A stretch of 64,000 bases of DNA from Sunxiuqinia indica (GTDB lineage: Bacteria > Bacteroidota > Bacteroidia > Bacteroidales > Prolixibacteraceae). Below, one piece after another: positions 20,197 to 28,113 of this stretch. The translations under genes were made by a program, and so were the position numbers. The stretch is taken from contig NZ_WVEM01000002.1 in NCBI RefSeq assembly GCF_009847015.1, forward strand, positions 404,325 to 468,324, given 5' to 3'. A model generated the notes under the pieces. That model was given only the letters and a program-made list of their open reading frames with translations, was not told where the DNA came from and did not search any database. Within the stretch, counting starts at the first letter, position 1. Each line of letters begins with the position of its first letter.

Positions 20197-21117
20197 TTAG
20201 AATAGAATACCCTTTAGGTTTTCGATAATCTGTTTGTGTTTATTGGGATTGTCCTTCTTTAACTTCTGTAAATTAAGTAGTTTCCATTTGATTGCTGGTA
20301 GGTCCTTTAAAACAGGGTGCGGAAACAACTTCCAGTCTGGCTCTCCCATTTCGAAGCTTAATAAAAATCGCTTTTCATCTTCAGTAAGTCTTTGTTGGAT
20401 GGTTTCAATTAACGTTGTTCTGGTTTTTTCGTAATCATCATACGAAAATTCAACAGAAGTCATCCCTGCGAATTGGTTGTCAAATGCAGACTTTTGGTCT
20501 TTTAGGAGGGGAGATAATAATTCACTTATTGGCTTGTAATGGCTAATCAATCCAATTTTTACGCCATCCCATATTCCATCGGTTAATCCTTTATTTTCCA
20601 ATAGTAGCTTAACATCAAATATATCACGAGGATGTTGCCTGTCGATTGCAGCGCAAATTTTACCACCGTATAATTCTGCTAACGATACTACGTTGATCGC
20701 TGCAAACTTGTCAAATTCATCCTGAACAGAATCAACAACCTGCATCAGTTCAGTTGGAAATACATTACCTCTGGTAATGGTGTTAACTTCAATTTTAATT
20801 TGAGCATTTTTCCCCTGGACATTTAATTTCACATCGGTTCCTCCATTTAATGGCACGGTATGAACTTTTACGTCAGGTACATTTTTTTCGATATCAGCTT
20901 TTATACGTGTTAATCCATCCTGAATATTATTCAAAGCATCTTCTCTTGAATCTAATGGTAGATAAGTAAGGTCGATATCCACAGATAAACGAGGCATATT
21001 TCTTACAAATAGGTTAATGGCTGTTCCACCTTTTAGGGCAAAATTCTTCTCTTTTGCTACAAAAGGCAAAACCTGTAATAATAAATCTACCTGAGCTTTA
21101 TATGTCGTAGAAATCAT
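20197..21117 (-). CDS. AbiEii/AbiGii-type nucleotidyltransferase toxin
   Basis: 306 residues with the DUF1814/AbiEii nucleotidyltransferase signature: KGGTAINLF near residue 28 and LSVDIDLTY near residue 44, supplying the catalytic Asp pair, then the later AELYGGKICAAIDRQHPRDI block. Family members add nucleotides to target RNA (shown for tRNA in related MenT toxins) and halt growth, for example upon phage infection. It overlaps the upstream gene by 4 bp (ATGA), so the two are co-translated as a type IV-like toxin-antitoxin pair. Confidence 0.85.
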   Translation of the reverse strand: MISTTYKAQVDLLLQVLPFVAKEKNFALKGGTAINLFVRNMPRLSVDIDLTYLPLDSREDALNNIQDGLTRIKADIEKNVPDVKVHTVPLNGGTDVKLNVQGKNAQIKIEVNTITRGNVFPTELMQVVDSVQDEFDKFAAINVVSLAELYGGKICAAIDRQHPRDIFDVKLLLENKGLTDGIWDGVKIGLISHYKPISELLSPLLKDQKSAFDNQFAGMTSVEFSYDDYEKTRTTLIETIQQRLTEDEKRFLLSFEMGEPDWKLFPHPVLKDLPAIKWKLLNLQKLKKDNPNKHKQIIENLKGILF

Positions 21118-21881
21118 AAATCTGCTAATTCTTTAGGGATTGAGAGTAAATATTTAGGAACGTGTACGCCTTTTTCTGCAAGCATTCGGTTCCCGGTTCC
21201 AATATCTATTTTATCTGTTTTTAAAAACGTTAACCATTGATGATTGGCCTTTTCTGTCATATAAAGAAATAAACGCTTAACTTTTACCGAATTGCACTGG
21301 GTTAGAAGTTCATTAACCAGTTTAGGCTTTAAATTTACCAGGCCTTCAAATATGTGAAAGCATTCGACCAAATCCATTTTTTGAGGAGCCAAGTATAAAC
21401 ATTCCATGATGGCTCTTTCGGGCGTAGAAACATTTATTTGTATTTGACCTTGCTCTAATACTTTTATACCTAAGTCCGATGGCAAAAATGAACTCAAGTG
21501 ATGTTGTAAATCTAACCCCCAATTGTAGTCGGTAAACCACTTTGGTAGCTTAGTCTTTAAAGGAGAGAATAATTGCAAGGATTCATTGTTCATGCGAAAG
21601 TAATGACTATAACCTTGCAGTGCCAATGCAGATAATCCACCGACATGAACATTGGTTGCAGTTTGTTTCTGTATGGCATTTAAGGCACCTTGCCATTCTA
21701 TTTTATCCCCCGGTTTCTTATAAGCACTTCGCCCAATTGATTCGAGCCAGCCACTTTTAAGATAGTATTTTTGTAAATCTCTGGATATGCCATAAGCTTC
21801 CAACCAGTCGACAGTAACCACACAGCCGGGTTGTAATATCTTGAATAGTCTTTTTAAATATGTCTTGTTTTGGGTAGTCAT
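21114..21881 (-). CDS. AbiEi-like antitoxin/transcriptional regulator
   Basis: 255 residues with an N-terminal winged-helix region (about 1-90) and a C-terminal AbiEi-like domain, including the recognisable STPERAIMECLYLAP block. In AbiE systems this protein represses the operon and neutralises the nucleotidyltransferase. It lies directly upstream of the toxin gene and overlaps it by 4 bp, the usual order antitoxin then toxin. Confidence 0.82.
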   Translation of the reverse strand: MTTQNKTYLKRLFKILQPGCVVTVDWLEAYGISRDLQKYYLKSGWLESIGRSAYKKPGDKIEWQGALNAIQKQTATNVHVGGLSALALQGYSHYFRMNNESLQLFSPLKTKLPKWFTDYNWGLDLQHHLSSFLPSDLGIKVLEQGQIQINVSTPERAIMECLYLAPQKMDLVECFHIFEGLVNLKPKLVNELLTQCNSVKVKRLFLYMTEKANHQWLTFLKTDKIDIGTGNRMLAEKGVHVPKYLLSIPKELADL

Positions 21882-22330
21882 GCTACACGTTTTGAGACAA
21901 AAATAAAAAATAAAACCTGAATTCGCTTGAGTGTTGTTTTATATTTATTCACATTGGGGTAGGTTTACTACCCTTTTTGAGATAAAATTAAAAAAAAAAG
22001 GCATGTTGATTATTACAGCATGCTATGGATTATGTTGATATATTTTCTTATGAATATTTAAAAGTGGAACATGGATAAACTATTGATTCTTTCTCCAATA
22101 GCTAATTTGCTTTTTTATTTTTATCGTATTAATTCTGAATCGAGCCATATCTTCACTTGCTTGAAAGAATTCGAAAATTTACTGATACCTCAATTTTTTA
22201 TTCGGTGCGCATAGAATCGGCCGATAAGCGTGTTTTTCCCTGATTTGAAACGATAGCCCAATATCCTTTGTCGGGTATTTACTTCGATCTTTCATTGTAA
22301 TATCAGTTTTGCATGGTAACAGACATGATG
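21882..22330. other. Intergenic AT-rich region
   Basis: Upstream region of the abi pair, before the phosphoesterase remnant. I see no gene, no RNA and no clear promoter. Confidence 0.3.
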
Positions 22331-22616
22331 TTATTGTGCAGACTATTTGTTGGTTTGTTGTTTTTCAGTTTTGTTTTTATCTATTTTAAAATAAGCCATA
22401 CCGTTATAACTGGTATGTTCGTTCCGATCGACATACCCCAATTGATTAGTTAACATTTGCGTCTTTCCAATTGTAAAAGCCGGAATATTGGCATGACGAG
22501 GACCAAAAATCTAGGCTTCTGGGTTAAATTCTTTGTTATGGGGGAATGATCAATGGCAATGCCTTGATTCAAACTATCTCCACTATATTGTTCCGGATAA
22601 TTCAGGAATGTAGTGT
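22331..22616 (-). pseudogene. 3' remnant of a second metallophosphoesterase gene
   Basis: This stretch aligns over about 285 bp with 19139-19430, the end of the intact phosphoesterase gene. It has lost the stop codon, carries an in-frame TAG in place of the Trp of AWIFG, and has lost the metal-binding histidines (GHHH reads as GPRH). The first two-thirds of the gene are missing. It is the relic of a tandem or transposed duplication. Confidence 0.85.
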
Positions 22617-22707
22617 ACAATCCAGATAGTAATAATCATTAACACAAATTGAGAGATCTTATATTAGCTCTCAGTTTGAGCCAATTTTCTGATTACATGA
22701 GACTATT

Positions 22708-23805
22708 TCAGGTATGATTAGGGATCGCAACAAAAAAGGTACTGCCAAATCCAACTTTGCTTTCAGCCCAGATTTTTCCTCCAAGTTTTTCTGCCAGCAT
22801 CTTACATATCGTTAAGCCAACTCCACTCCCTTGTTCTCTCGATGTTCCCGTTGTTGATTTGCATTGGTCGTTTTCAAGGACGGATGCCAATTCGTTTGCA
22901 GGAATGCCATTTCCGTTGTCCTTTACAGATATTGTGATTTGATGATTTTGAAGAAACGATTTAACTTCAATGACACCTTTTTCGTTCGTAAATTTTAAGG
23001 CGTTGGTAAGTAGATTCCTAATAATTGTTTGGAGTATGTCTTTGTCAGTATGAACATCAAGTTGATCATCAATGAGATTTGTAATATCAATCTGCTTTTT
23101 TTGAGATATAGGTTCTAGTAGGTCAATCGAGTGTTGGCAAGTCTTTTTTAAGTTGAGTATTTCAGGAGCAAATAATATTCGTCCCGAATGAGAACAAGAC
23201 CAGGTTAATACCTCTTGTAAGAGTTTGTATGCATCTGTTGAAGCTCGATTAATTAGCTCTATTTTCTTTTTGATCGTCGCTCTGTCGTACGTTTCAAACT
23301 CGCTTGTAAGTAATCCTAAATAACCTAATATTACATTAAATGGGTTGATCAGATCATGAGCTAGTATTTTAATGAAGTGCGCTTCATCCTCATTTATCCC
23401 GTTCTTTTTTGCTATGCCATTCTTCTCTAATAACTCCGGTTTTTTCACTTCAGAGCTATCGTGTGAAGGGGATTGGGAGGTTCCATTCGGCGTCTTTTGT
23501 AGCTTCATCTCGACAGTAGTCTTGCTCCGATCAGATTGATTCATTTTTCGTTCGCAAATAAATATTTGTTTACTTTTGACCAGGTTGAATCGGTAGGGAG
23601 CCTGTTCTACACTTTCTTCAGATAAAAGTAAATCAGCAAAACTCATTGAGAGCAAGGTTTCTTTGTCCATTTTCATCATCGAACAGAATAACGAGTTTAC
23701 GTCAATTATATTGCCGTCTTTTGATAAAGTCACAGTTCCACCACTTTCGAGTTCAATTAGGTTCCTGTGTTTCATTTTATCACCAGTTAAACGCTTTTCT
23801 TCCAT
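22708..23805 (-). CDS. PAS-domain sensor histidine kinase
   Basis: 365 residues, without membrane segments. A PAS-like domain occupies about 15-100, a linker about 100-140, HisKA about 142-205 with the phospho-accepting His150 in LAHDLINPF, and the ATPase domain about 245-360 with N (RNLLTNALKF), G1 (DNGNGI) and G2 (GSGVGLTICK) boxes. It is an orphan: no response regulator is adjacent. The His-Asp-Leu motif in the dimerisation box is common in Bacteroidota kinases that act on free-standing regulators. The signal is unknown. The first Met is used; Met11 is an alternative. Confidence 0.9.
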   Translation of the reverse strand: MEEKRLTGDKMKHRNLIELESGGTVTLSKDGNIIDVNSLFCSMMKMDKETLLSMSFADLLLSEESVEQAPYRFNLVKSKQIFICERKMNQSDRSKTTVEMKLQKTPNGTSQSPSHDSSEVKKPELLEKNGIAKKNGINEDEAHFIKILAHDLINPFNVILGYLGLLTSEFETYDRATIKKKIELINRASTDAYKLLQEVLTWSCSHSGRILFAPEILNLKKTCQHSIDLLEPISQKKQIDITNLIDDQLDVHTDKDILQTIIRNLLTNALKFTNEKGVIEVKSFLQNHQITISVKDNGNGIPANELASVLENDQCKSTTGTSREQGSGVGLTICKMLAEKLGGKIWAESKVGFGSTFFVAIPNHT

Positions 23806-24199
23806 ATCTACTGCTCTTCATTAAGATTTTCTAGACCTACGTAATTTTACATAGTTGGTTCCAAAGAGTAAATCAAGTTGACCATAAAACAGGAACCCCC
23901 GTTTCCGGAGATTCCTGGTCGAGGAGAGAGAAGTTGTGTGTTTTACTAAAACCGTCTTTACTGTTTGAGAAGCAAAAAGAAAATCATGTACTATAGATTC
24001 ACAACTATCAAACTTACTCCTACTGGATTGCTAACCAACAGAAAACCACCTAAAGAGAAATTCACTATAAGAAATTATTGATCGAAAAATTAGAGTTGCA
24101 CACAATAACTCCGCATAGTCTAACCTTTATTCCCTTGCAACCAGTTTACGGAATTATTCATCGGGAGTTGTATGCTGTCTAACAGTATTGAAAAGAAAA

Positions 24200-24221
24200 A
24201 ACCCTCAAAATTGAGGGTTTG
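24200..24221 (-). terminator. Terminator-like hairpin 1 of a small-unit array
   Basis: A 10-bp stem (24200-24209 with 24212-24221) followed on the minus strand by a T-rich run. It is the lowest-coordinate of four such hairpins spaced about 150-240 bp apart. Confidence 0.6.
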
Positions 24222-24317
24222 ATGTTCTCAGATCTGAATTACCAATTCTAGTATGAAAACTCTGTTGCATTCGTTTATAGAAAATTTCTAAACATTACTT
24301 TTTTGCGAAATGAGAAC

Positions 24318-24497
24318 TTATTTGTGCCTGTTTTTTTCAAAAACCCCTTCCGCTGAAGGGGTAAAGACAAGAGCGCTGTTTCTTGTCATGTGAATGAATT
24401 TGGCTAATGCGACTTTTGTTCCTCTGAGAAAAGTTGAATCGCCGTAGCGTTGAGAGTTTACGTTTTCCTTTTTGAAGGGTTTAATGTTTTGAAACAT
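24318..24497 (-). CDS. Possible 59-residue protein in a small-unit array
   Basis: An ATG at 24497 opens a 59-codon frame (MFQNIKPFKKENVNSQRYGD at the start) that runs through hairpin 2 into its end, KNRHK then TAA. I do not recognise the family. The C-terminal part, NSALVFTPSAEG, has a partial counterpart in the frame through hairpin 4 (TLVSYTPSGRG), so the two units are related at least at DNA level. Because the frame runs through a terminator-like hairpin, it may equally be a small RNA unit with no product. Confidence 0.35.
   Translation of the reverse strand: MFQNIKPFKKENVNSQRYGDSTFLRGTKVALAKFIHMTRNSALVFTPSAEGVFEKNRHK
24343..24387 (-). terminator. Double hairpin 2 of the array
   Basis: Two stems in a row: ACCCCTTC/GAAGGGGT (24343-24350, 24355-24362) and GACAAG/CTTGTC (24366-24371, 24382-24387). 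On the minus strand the GC-rich stem comes last and is followed by a T-rich run. The same pair of stems recurs at 24749-24791. Confidence 0.6.
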
Positions 24498-24582
24498 TTG
24501 TAGGGTAATTGAAGAGTAATAGTGGGCAATGTAAGTTTACATTGTTTTTGATAACGCAAGGTTGGTTGATTTTGAAGAAAAA

Positions 24583-24604
24583 AAACCTCCGCTCTCGGAG
24601 GTTT
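24583..24604 (-). terminator. Hairpin 3 of the array
   Basis: A perfect 9-bp stem (AAACCTCCG, 24583-24591, with 24596-24604) and a 4-nt loop, followed on the minus strand by eight T residues: a textbook intrinsic terminator. Confidence 0.7.
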
Positions 24605-24748
24605 CCTATAGTAAGGCTTGGGAAATGTTGTGAATCGGTTTTAACCCTGTTTGTCGTTCGAGAAGAACAGAATAATAAATTATGTGTGCTCTTGTGTACT
24701 ATTCACAACTCAAAAAGCTATTTCGTTTCAAAATTTTAACCAGCTTAA

Positions 24749-24791
24749 ACCCCCTTCCCGAGGGGGTATAACTGACAAGAGTCTTCTTGTC
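24749..24791 (-). terminator. Double hairpin 4 of the array
   Basis: ACCCCC/GGGGGT stem (24749-24767) beside a GACAAG/CTTGTC stem (24774-24779, 24786-24791). It has the same two-stem arrangement as hairpin 2, which points to a duplicated unit. Confidence 0.6.
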
Positions 24792-25101
24792 TGTATCTAA
24801 TTTAGAATCGCATTTCAAAAAACTCTCGTCTAGTCTAAACAACAATCTATTGCTTTTTCATACTTCAATATACGATATTAACCGTTCTCATTTCTATGTT
24901 TTTAAGCATTTTGTTAACAGCTTGAACTCTTTAAATCCCAGTTGATTGAGGACGAATACTCGCATAACAGCTTTGTCACGCATTGGTGATTTGGGGTGAA
25001 TAGCGGTTGGCATTGTCGTTGTCTTATATTAACGATTCGAGTGATTTTCAATTTTTGAGTCCATTCATTTGGCGTTACAAAATAGCAAACACCTGACGCA
25101 C

Positions 25102-26142
25102 TCAGCTTCGGTTTTGTTTTCGCACGATTTTAACAATCCGGTTATAGACAATCTCTCCCAGGTTCCAGGTGTAGCCGTCAAAATTGGTTGTATTCACAAA
25201 CTGGATCACAATCGTGTCAATATCCTTGTGATATTCGGCAATGCTCTGGTAGCCCGGAATCAGTCCCGTGTGATTGTATTTGTAAATCGACGAATAGATT
25301 TCCTGCTCTTTCGGCGTGAGCAAAGAGCCATCGTTTAGTGCCCGAAGGAATATGCCGACATCTTCGGCCGTTGCGACCATTGAGCCGTAATCGGTCGTTT
25401 TAATATCTTCTTCAACGCCCACATAATAACCGCTTGTCAACCGGTTCATATCCACATCGTGAATCGAGCCGAAGGTGTTTTTTAGTCCGAGCGGATTCAA
25501 AATTGCTTTTGTAATGTATTCGAAATTACTTGTACCAGTCACTTTTTCTACGAGCATGGAAATTAGCAAATAGTTGGTGTTCGAGTATTCGTAGCCTTCG
25601 CCGGGGGCAAAACTGGCCGGCAAATCCAAAACGCGTTCAAGTGTTTCCTGTCTGCTTTTAGGCGGATTGGTCCAGAAGTTTGGGGTATTGGTAAAACTGG
25701 GAATACCACTTCTGTGTTGCACCATCATTCTTGTGGTAATTTTTTCGGCATTTTCAATCCTCCCGACAAGCTCTGGGAAGTAATCAGCCAGCGTTTGATC
25801 CAGCGATAATCGCCCGTTTGCAACCAATTTGGTTATTGCAACGGCTTGGTACAACTTACCGATACTGGCAATTTTGAACAAAGCATGAGGATCGGCCGGT
25901 ATTTTGTCCGCCCTGTTTTTCCAGCCGGCGACGTAGAAAGCAGGTTGATGGCCAGCCTGATCCACGTAGACTATCATACCGTCGAAGCCATATTCAACCC
26001 CCTTATTGAGTTGCTCTTCCACTGTATCCGGCAGAGGCATGATCCAGGCTCTCACCAAAATCCAGGGTACAAAAAACAGCGAGATGATTGTTCCTGCAAA
26101 CAGGATGATCCGGAGAATTAACTTTGTTCGTGTCTTTTTCAT
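25102..26142 (-). CDS. Membrane-anchored serine hydrolase (class C beta-lactamase/PBP4* type)
   Basis: 346 residues. An N-terminal hydrophobic helix (about 8-32) anchors or exports the protein. The catalytic set is visible: SIGK (SxxK) near residue 93, YSN near residue 187 and an HTG-type third motif near 293. Family members include D-aminopeptidases, esterases and PBP-like enzymes; few are real beta-lactamases. It is downstream of the acyltransferase gene on the same strand (73-bp gap), which may mean co-expression. A 70-bp fragment of a related gene survives at 48612-48690. Confidence 0.85.
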   Translation of the reverse strand: MKKTRTKLILRIILFAGTIISLFFVPWILVRAWIMPLPDTVEEQLNKGVEYGFDGMIVYVDQAGHQPAFYVAGWKNRADKIPADPHALFKIASIGKLYQAVAITKLVANGRLSLDQTLADYFPELVGRIENAEKITTRMMVQHRSGIPSFTNTPNFWTNPPKSRQETLERVLDLPASFAPGEGYEYSNTNYLLISMLVEKVTGTSNFEYITKAILNPLGLKNTFGSIHDVDMNRLTSGYYVGVEEDIKTTDYGSMVATAEDVGIFLRALNDGSLLTPKEQEIYSSIYKYNHTGLIPGYQSIAEYHKDIDTIVIQFVNTTNFDGYTWNLGEIVYNRIVKIVRKQNRS

Positions 26143-26215
26143 AATCGGTTGGTGTTCAGATTGACTTAATTTCGTGTTTTAGGCATAACAGACTCTCTTC
26201 AAATTTGTTGAACTT

Positions 26216-27259
26216 TTACTTCAGCCCGAATAAAGGTCTGATGAAACGAATTCGGCGGATAATAAACTCGTAAATGAGGTAGCAGATCGCAAAGGTAAAG
26301 AGGCTTATAACCGCGAACTTCATCATCGGGGGCATTGGCAGCGGCAGAATAATCAGAGAACCGGCATACAAGGCAAACATGTGAATAATGTATACCGGAT
26401 AAGCTGCCGGACTCAAATAGCTAAGCGACTTGCTCGGCTTATTGAGGTATTGGTATCCGAGACCGAAAACGCCGAATATCCAGCAATTGGATTCGATAGC
26501 CATGAGGTAACCCGGAGCATTTGTTTCAAAAATCAGCATTCTAGTAGTAAATAAAATGGTGGCCGCCCCAATGTACAACCACTTCCATTTTGCAACCGTT
26601 TGCCAAAACGTCGGACCGCTGAAGACAAACAGGTAGCCAAAGAAAAAGGCTAGCAGTCCCAGTAAAAAACCGTGCCATGTTTGGGCATACAAGGTGAATA
26701 ACTGAGGTTTTACAATGACGGCCTCCAGTACAAAGAAAACTGTTATGGACAGTGGGCCCAGCGGATTTTTCATCAAAGCCAGTAAGCCTCGTTTAAATTT
26801 TCCATCTTGTTTTCTCTGCAGGTATTGAAAAAGAGGTGTCAACAGCAATACATAGAGAAAGATATTTCCGAGAAACCATAGGTGTCCGGCATGCGGATAA
26901 TAGCTTAAAGGCATGCGATAGTATTTCTGGAAAATCAGGAAGTGTAACGGGGCTATAGCCACGATTCCAAATATAAAAGGGATCAGAATTCGCCGGGTTC
27001 GTTCCCCCAATAGCTGGGCAAGATTGCGTTTTTGCATGGCAAAGTACAAGCCCATACCCGAAACATAAAACAAAAGTGGAATTCGCCACACATTCAACAA
27101 GCTCATGGGTGTCCAAAGTGCGCCGATTGATTCATCGCTTCGGATGAAGCCAACAAACATGGCCCATGGTTGAAAAACAATCGCAATGTGATAGATTAAC
27201 AGTAGCCCAATGGCAACTACGCGCAACCAATCAATATCGTGTCTTCTTTCTGTTGTCAT
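26216..27259 (-). CDS. Acyltransferase 3 family membrane protein
   Basis: 347 residues with about ten membrane helices. The N-terminal RRHDIDWLRVVAIGLLLIYH carries the conserved Arg and His of the AT3 family. Members O-acylate sugars of surface polysaccharides or other small molecules at the inner membrane. It is 20 bp downstream of the ankyrin gene stop and precedes the serine hydrolase. Substrate unknown. Confidence 0.85.
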   Translation of the reverse strand: MTTERRHDIDWLRVVAIGLLLIYHIAIVFQPWAMFVGFIRSDESIGALWTPMSLLNVWRIPLLFYVSGMGLYFAMQKRNLAQLLGERTRRILIPFIFGIVAIAPLHFLIFQKYYRMPLSYYPHAGHLWFLGNIFLYVLLLTPLFQYLQRKQDGKFKRGLLALMKNPLGPLSITVFFVLEAVIVKPQLFTLYAQTWHGFLLGLLAFFFGYLFVFSGPTFWQTVAKWKWLYIGAATILFTTRMLIFETNAPGYLMAIESNCWIFGVFGLGYQYLNKPSKSLSYLSPAAYPVYIIHMFALYAGSLIILPLPMPPMMKFAVISLFTFAICYLIYEFIIRRIRFIRPLFGLK

Positions 27260-27278
27260 TTTCTATTTTTTAGGAGAA

Positions 27279-27878
27279 TTACTGTAACATCATCGCAATA
27301 ACAGGGCGTGTTTTTTCCACTTCCTTTAAATCGAGTTTTAAGCCGAATGGCGCTAATTGTTGCCCGATCATTTCGTAAATGGGTTTCATATCGGCAAAGG
27401 GAGCGGTGACCGATTCGCGGGGAGTTGCGCCAAAGTTGTTTTTGACTGTCTTGTCGGCTTTGGCATCCAGAAGCATCTGCGTAATTTCAACGCGGCAAAA
27501 GAAGGCTGCAGCATGCAACGCGGTCGATCCGTCATTGTTTTTTAGGTTCAGCTGTGCATCGGCATCTATCAGCGCTTTGGCAATCGCTGTTTTATCGAAA
27601 GTCACCGCTGTGATCAATGGCGTTGATCCCGTCATTTGATCTTTTAAATTGATATCAGTTCCGGCTTCAATATGTTGTCTGACGGCTTCGAGATTGTCGG
27701 AAAGGATGGCTGTTTGCAGATCAATGGTCGGTTTGTCGGCGAGGGCCTTTGCTTTCGTTTCTTTGCCTGTCTCCGTGCTACTACTGCTGCCCGATTGCAC
27801 GCAGGCATTCATGAATAATAGGATTGCAATGAAAAAACTGAATACGGTTTTAAAGGAATAAACAGGATGTGTTCTCAT
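27279..27878 (-). CDS. Ankyrin-repeat lipoprotein
   Basis: 199 residues from the ATG at 27878; a start at 28016 would add 46 residues and bury the signal peptide. The lipobox FMNAC gives a lipid-anchored N-terminus. Three or four ankyrin repeats follow, with GSTPLITAV, GSTALHAAAF and GATPRESV marking them. Ankyrin repeats mediate protein binding. First gene of the minus-strand group 27878-25102 and divergent from the AraC-TPR regulator, which is a likely controller of the group. Confidence 0.82.
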   Translation of the reverse strand: MRTHPVYSFKTVFSFFIAILLFMNACVQSGSSSSTETGKETKAKALADKPTIDLQTAILSDNLEAVRQHIEAGTDINLKDQMTGSTPLITAVTFDKTAIAKALIDADAQLNLKNNDGSTALHAAAFFCRVEITQMLLDAKADKTVKNNFGATPRESVTAPFADMKPIYEMIGQQLAPFGLKLDLKEVEKTRPVIAMMLQ

Positions 27879-28113
27879 GATTTTAAATTTTGAAATTAGA
27901 CTTTGAAAAAATTGTTTTACAAAGTTGAAATAATCGGAAACGCGTAGCCTATAAGCTATGCAGCTAATTGTATTAAGTTTGGTTTGGGCATAAAAACTAT
28001 GCGGCACAAATAACACATATGCGGCAAAAGTGCTATTTGGGCTGTTTCAACTTTAGACTTGAAGGGCAATACTTTTCATAAATTTTCCTACTTTAGTTTG
28101 ACCAAAATAAAGC

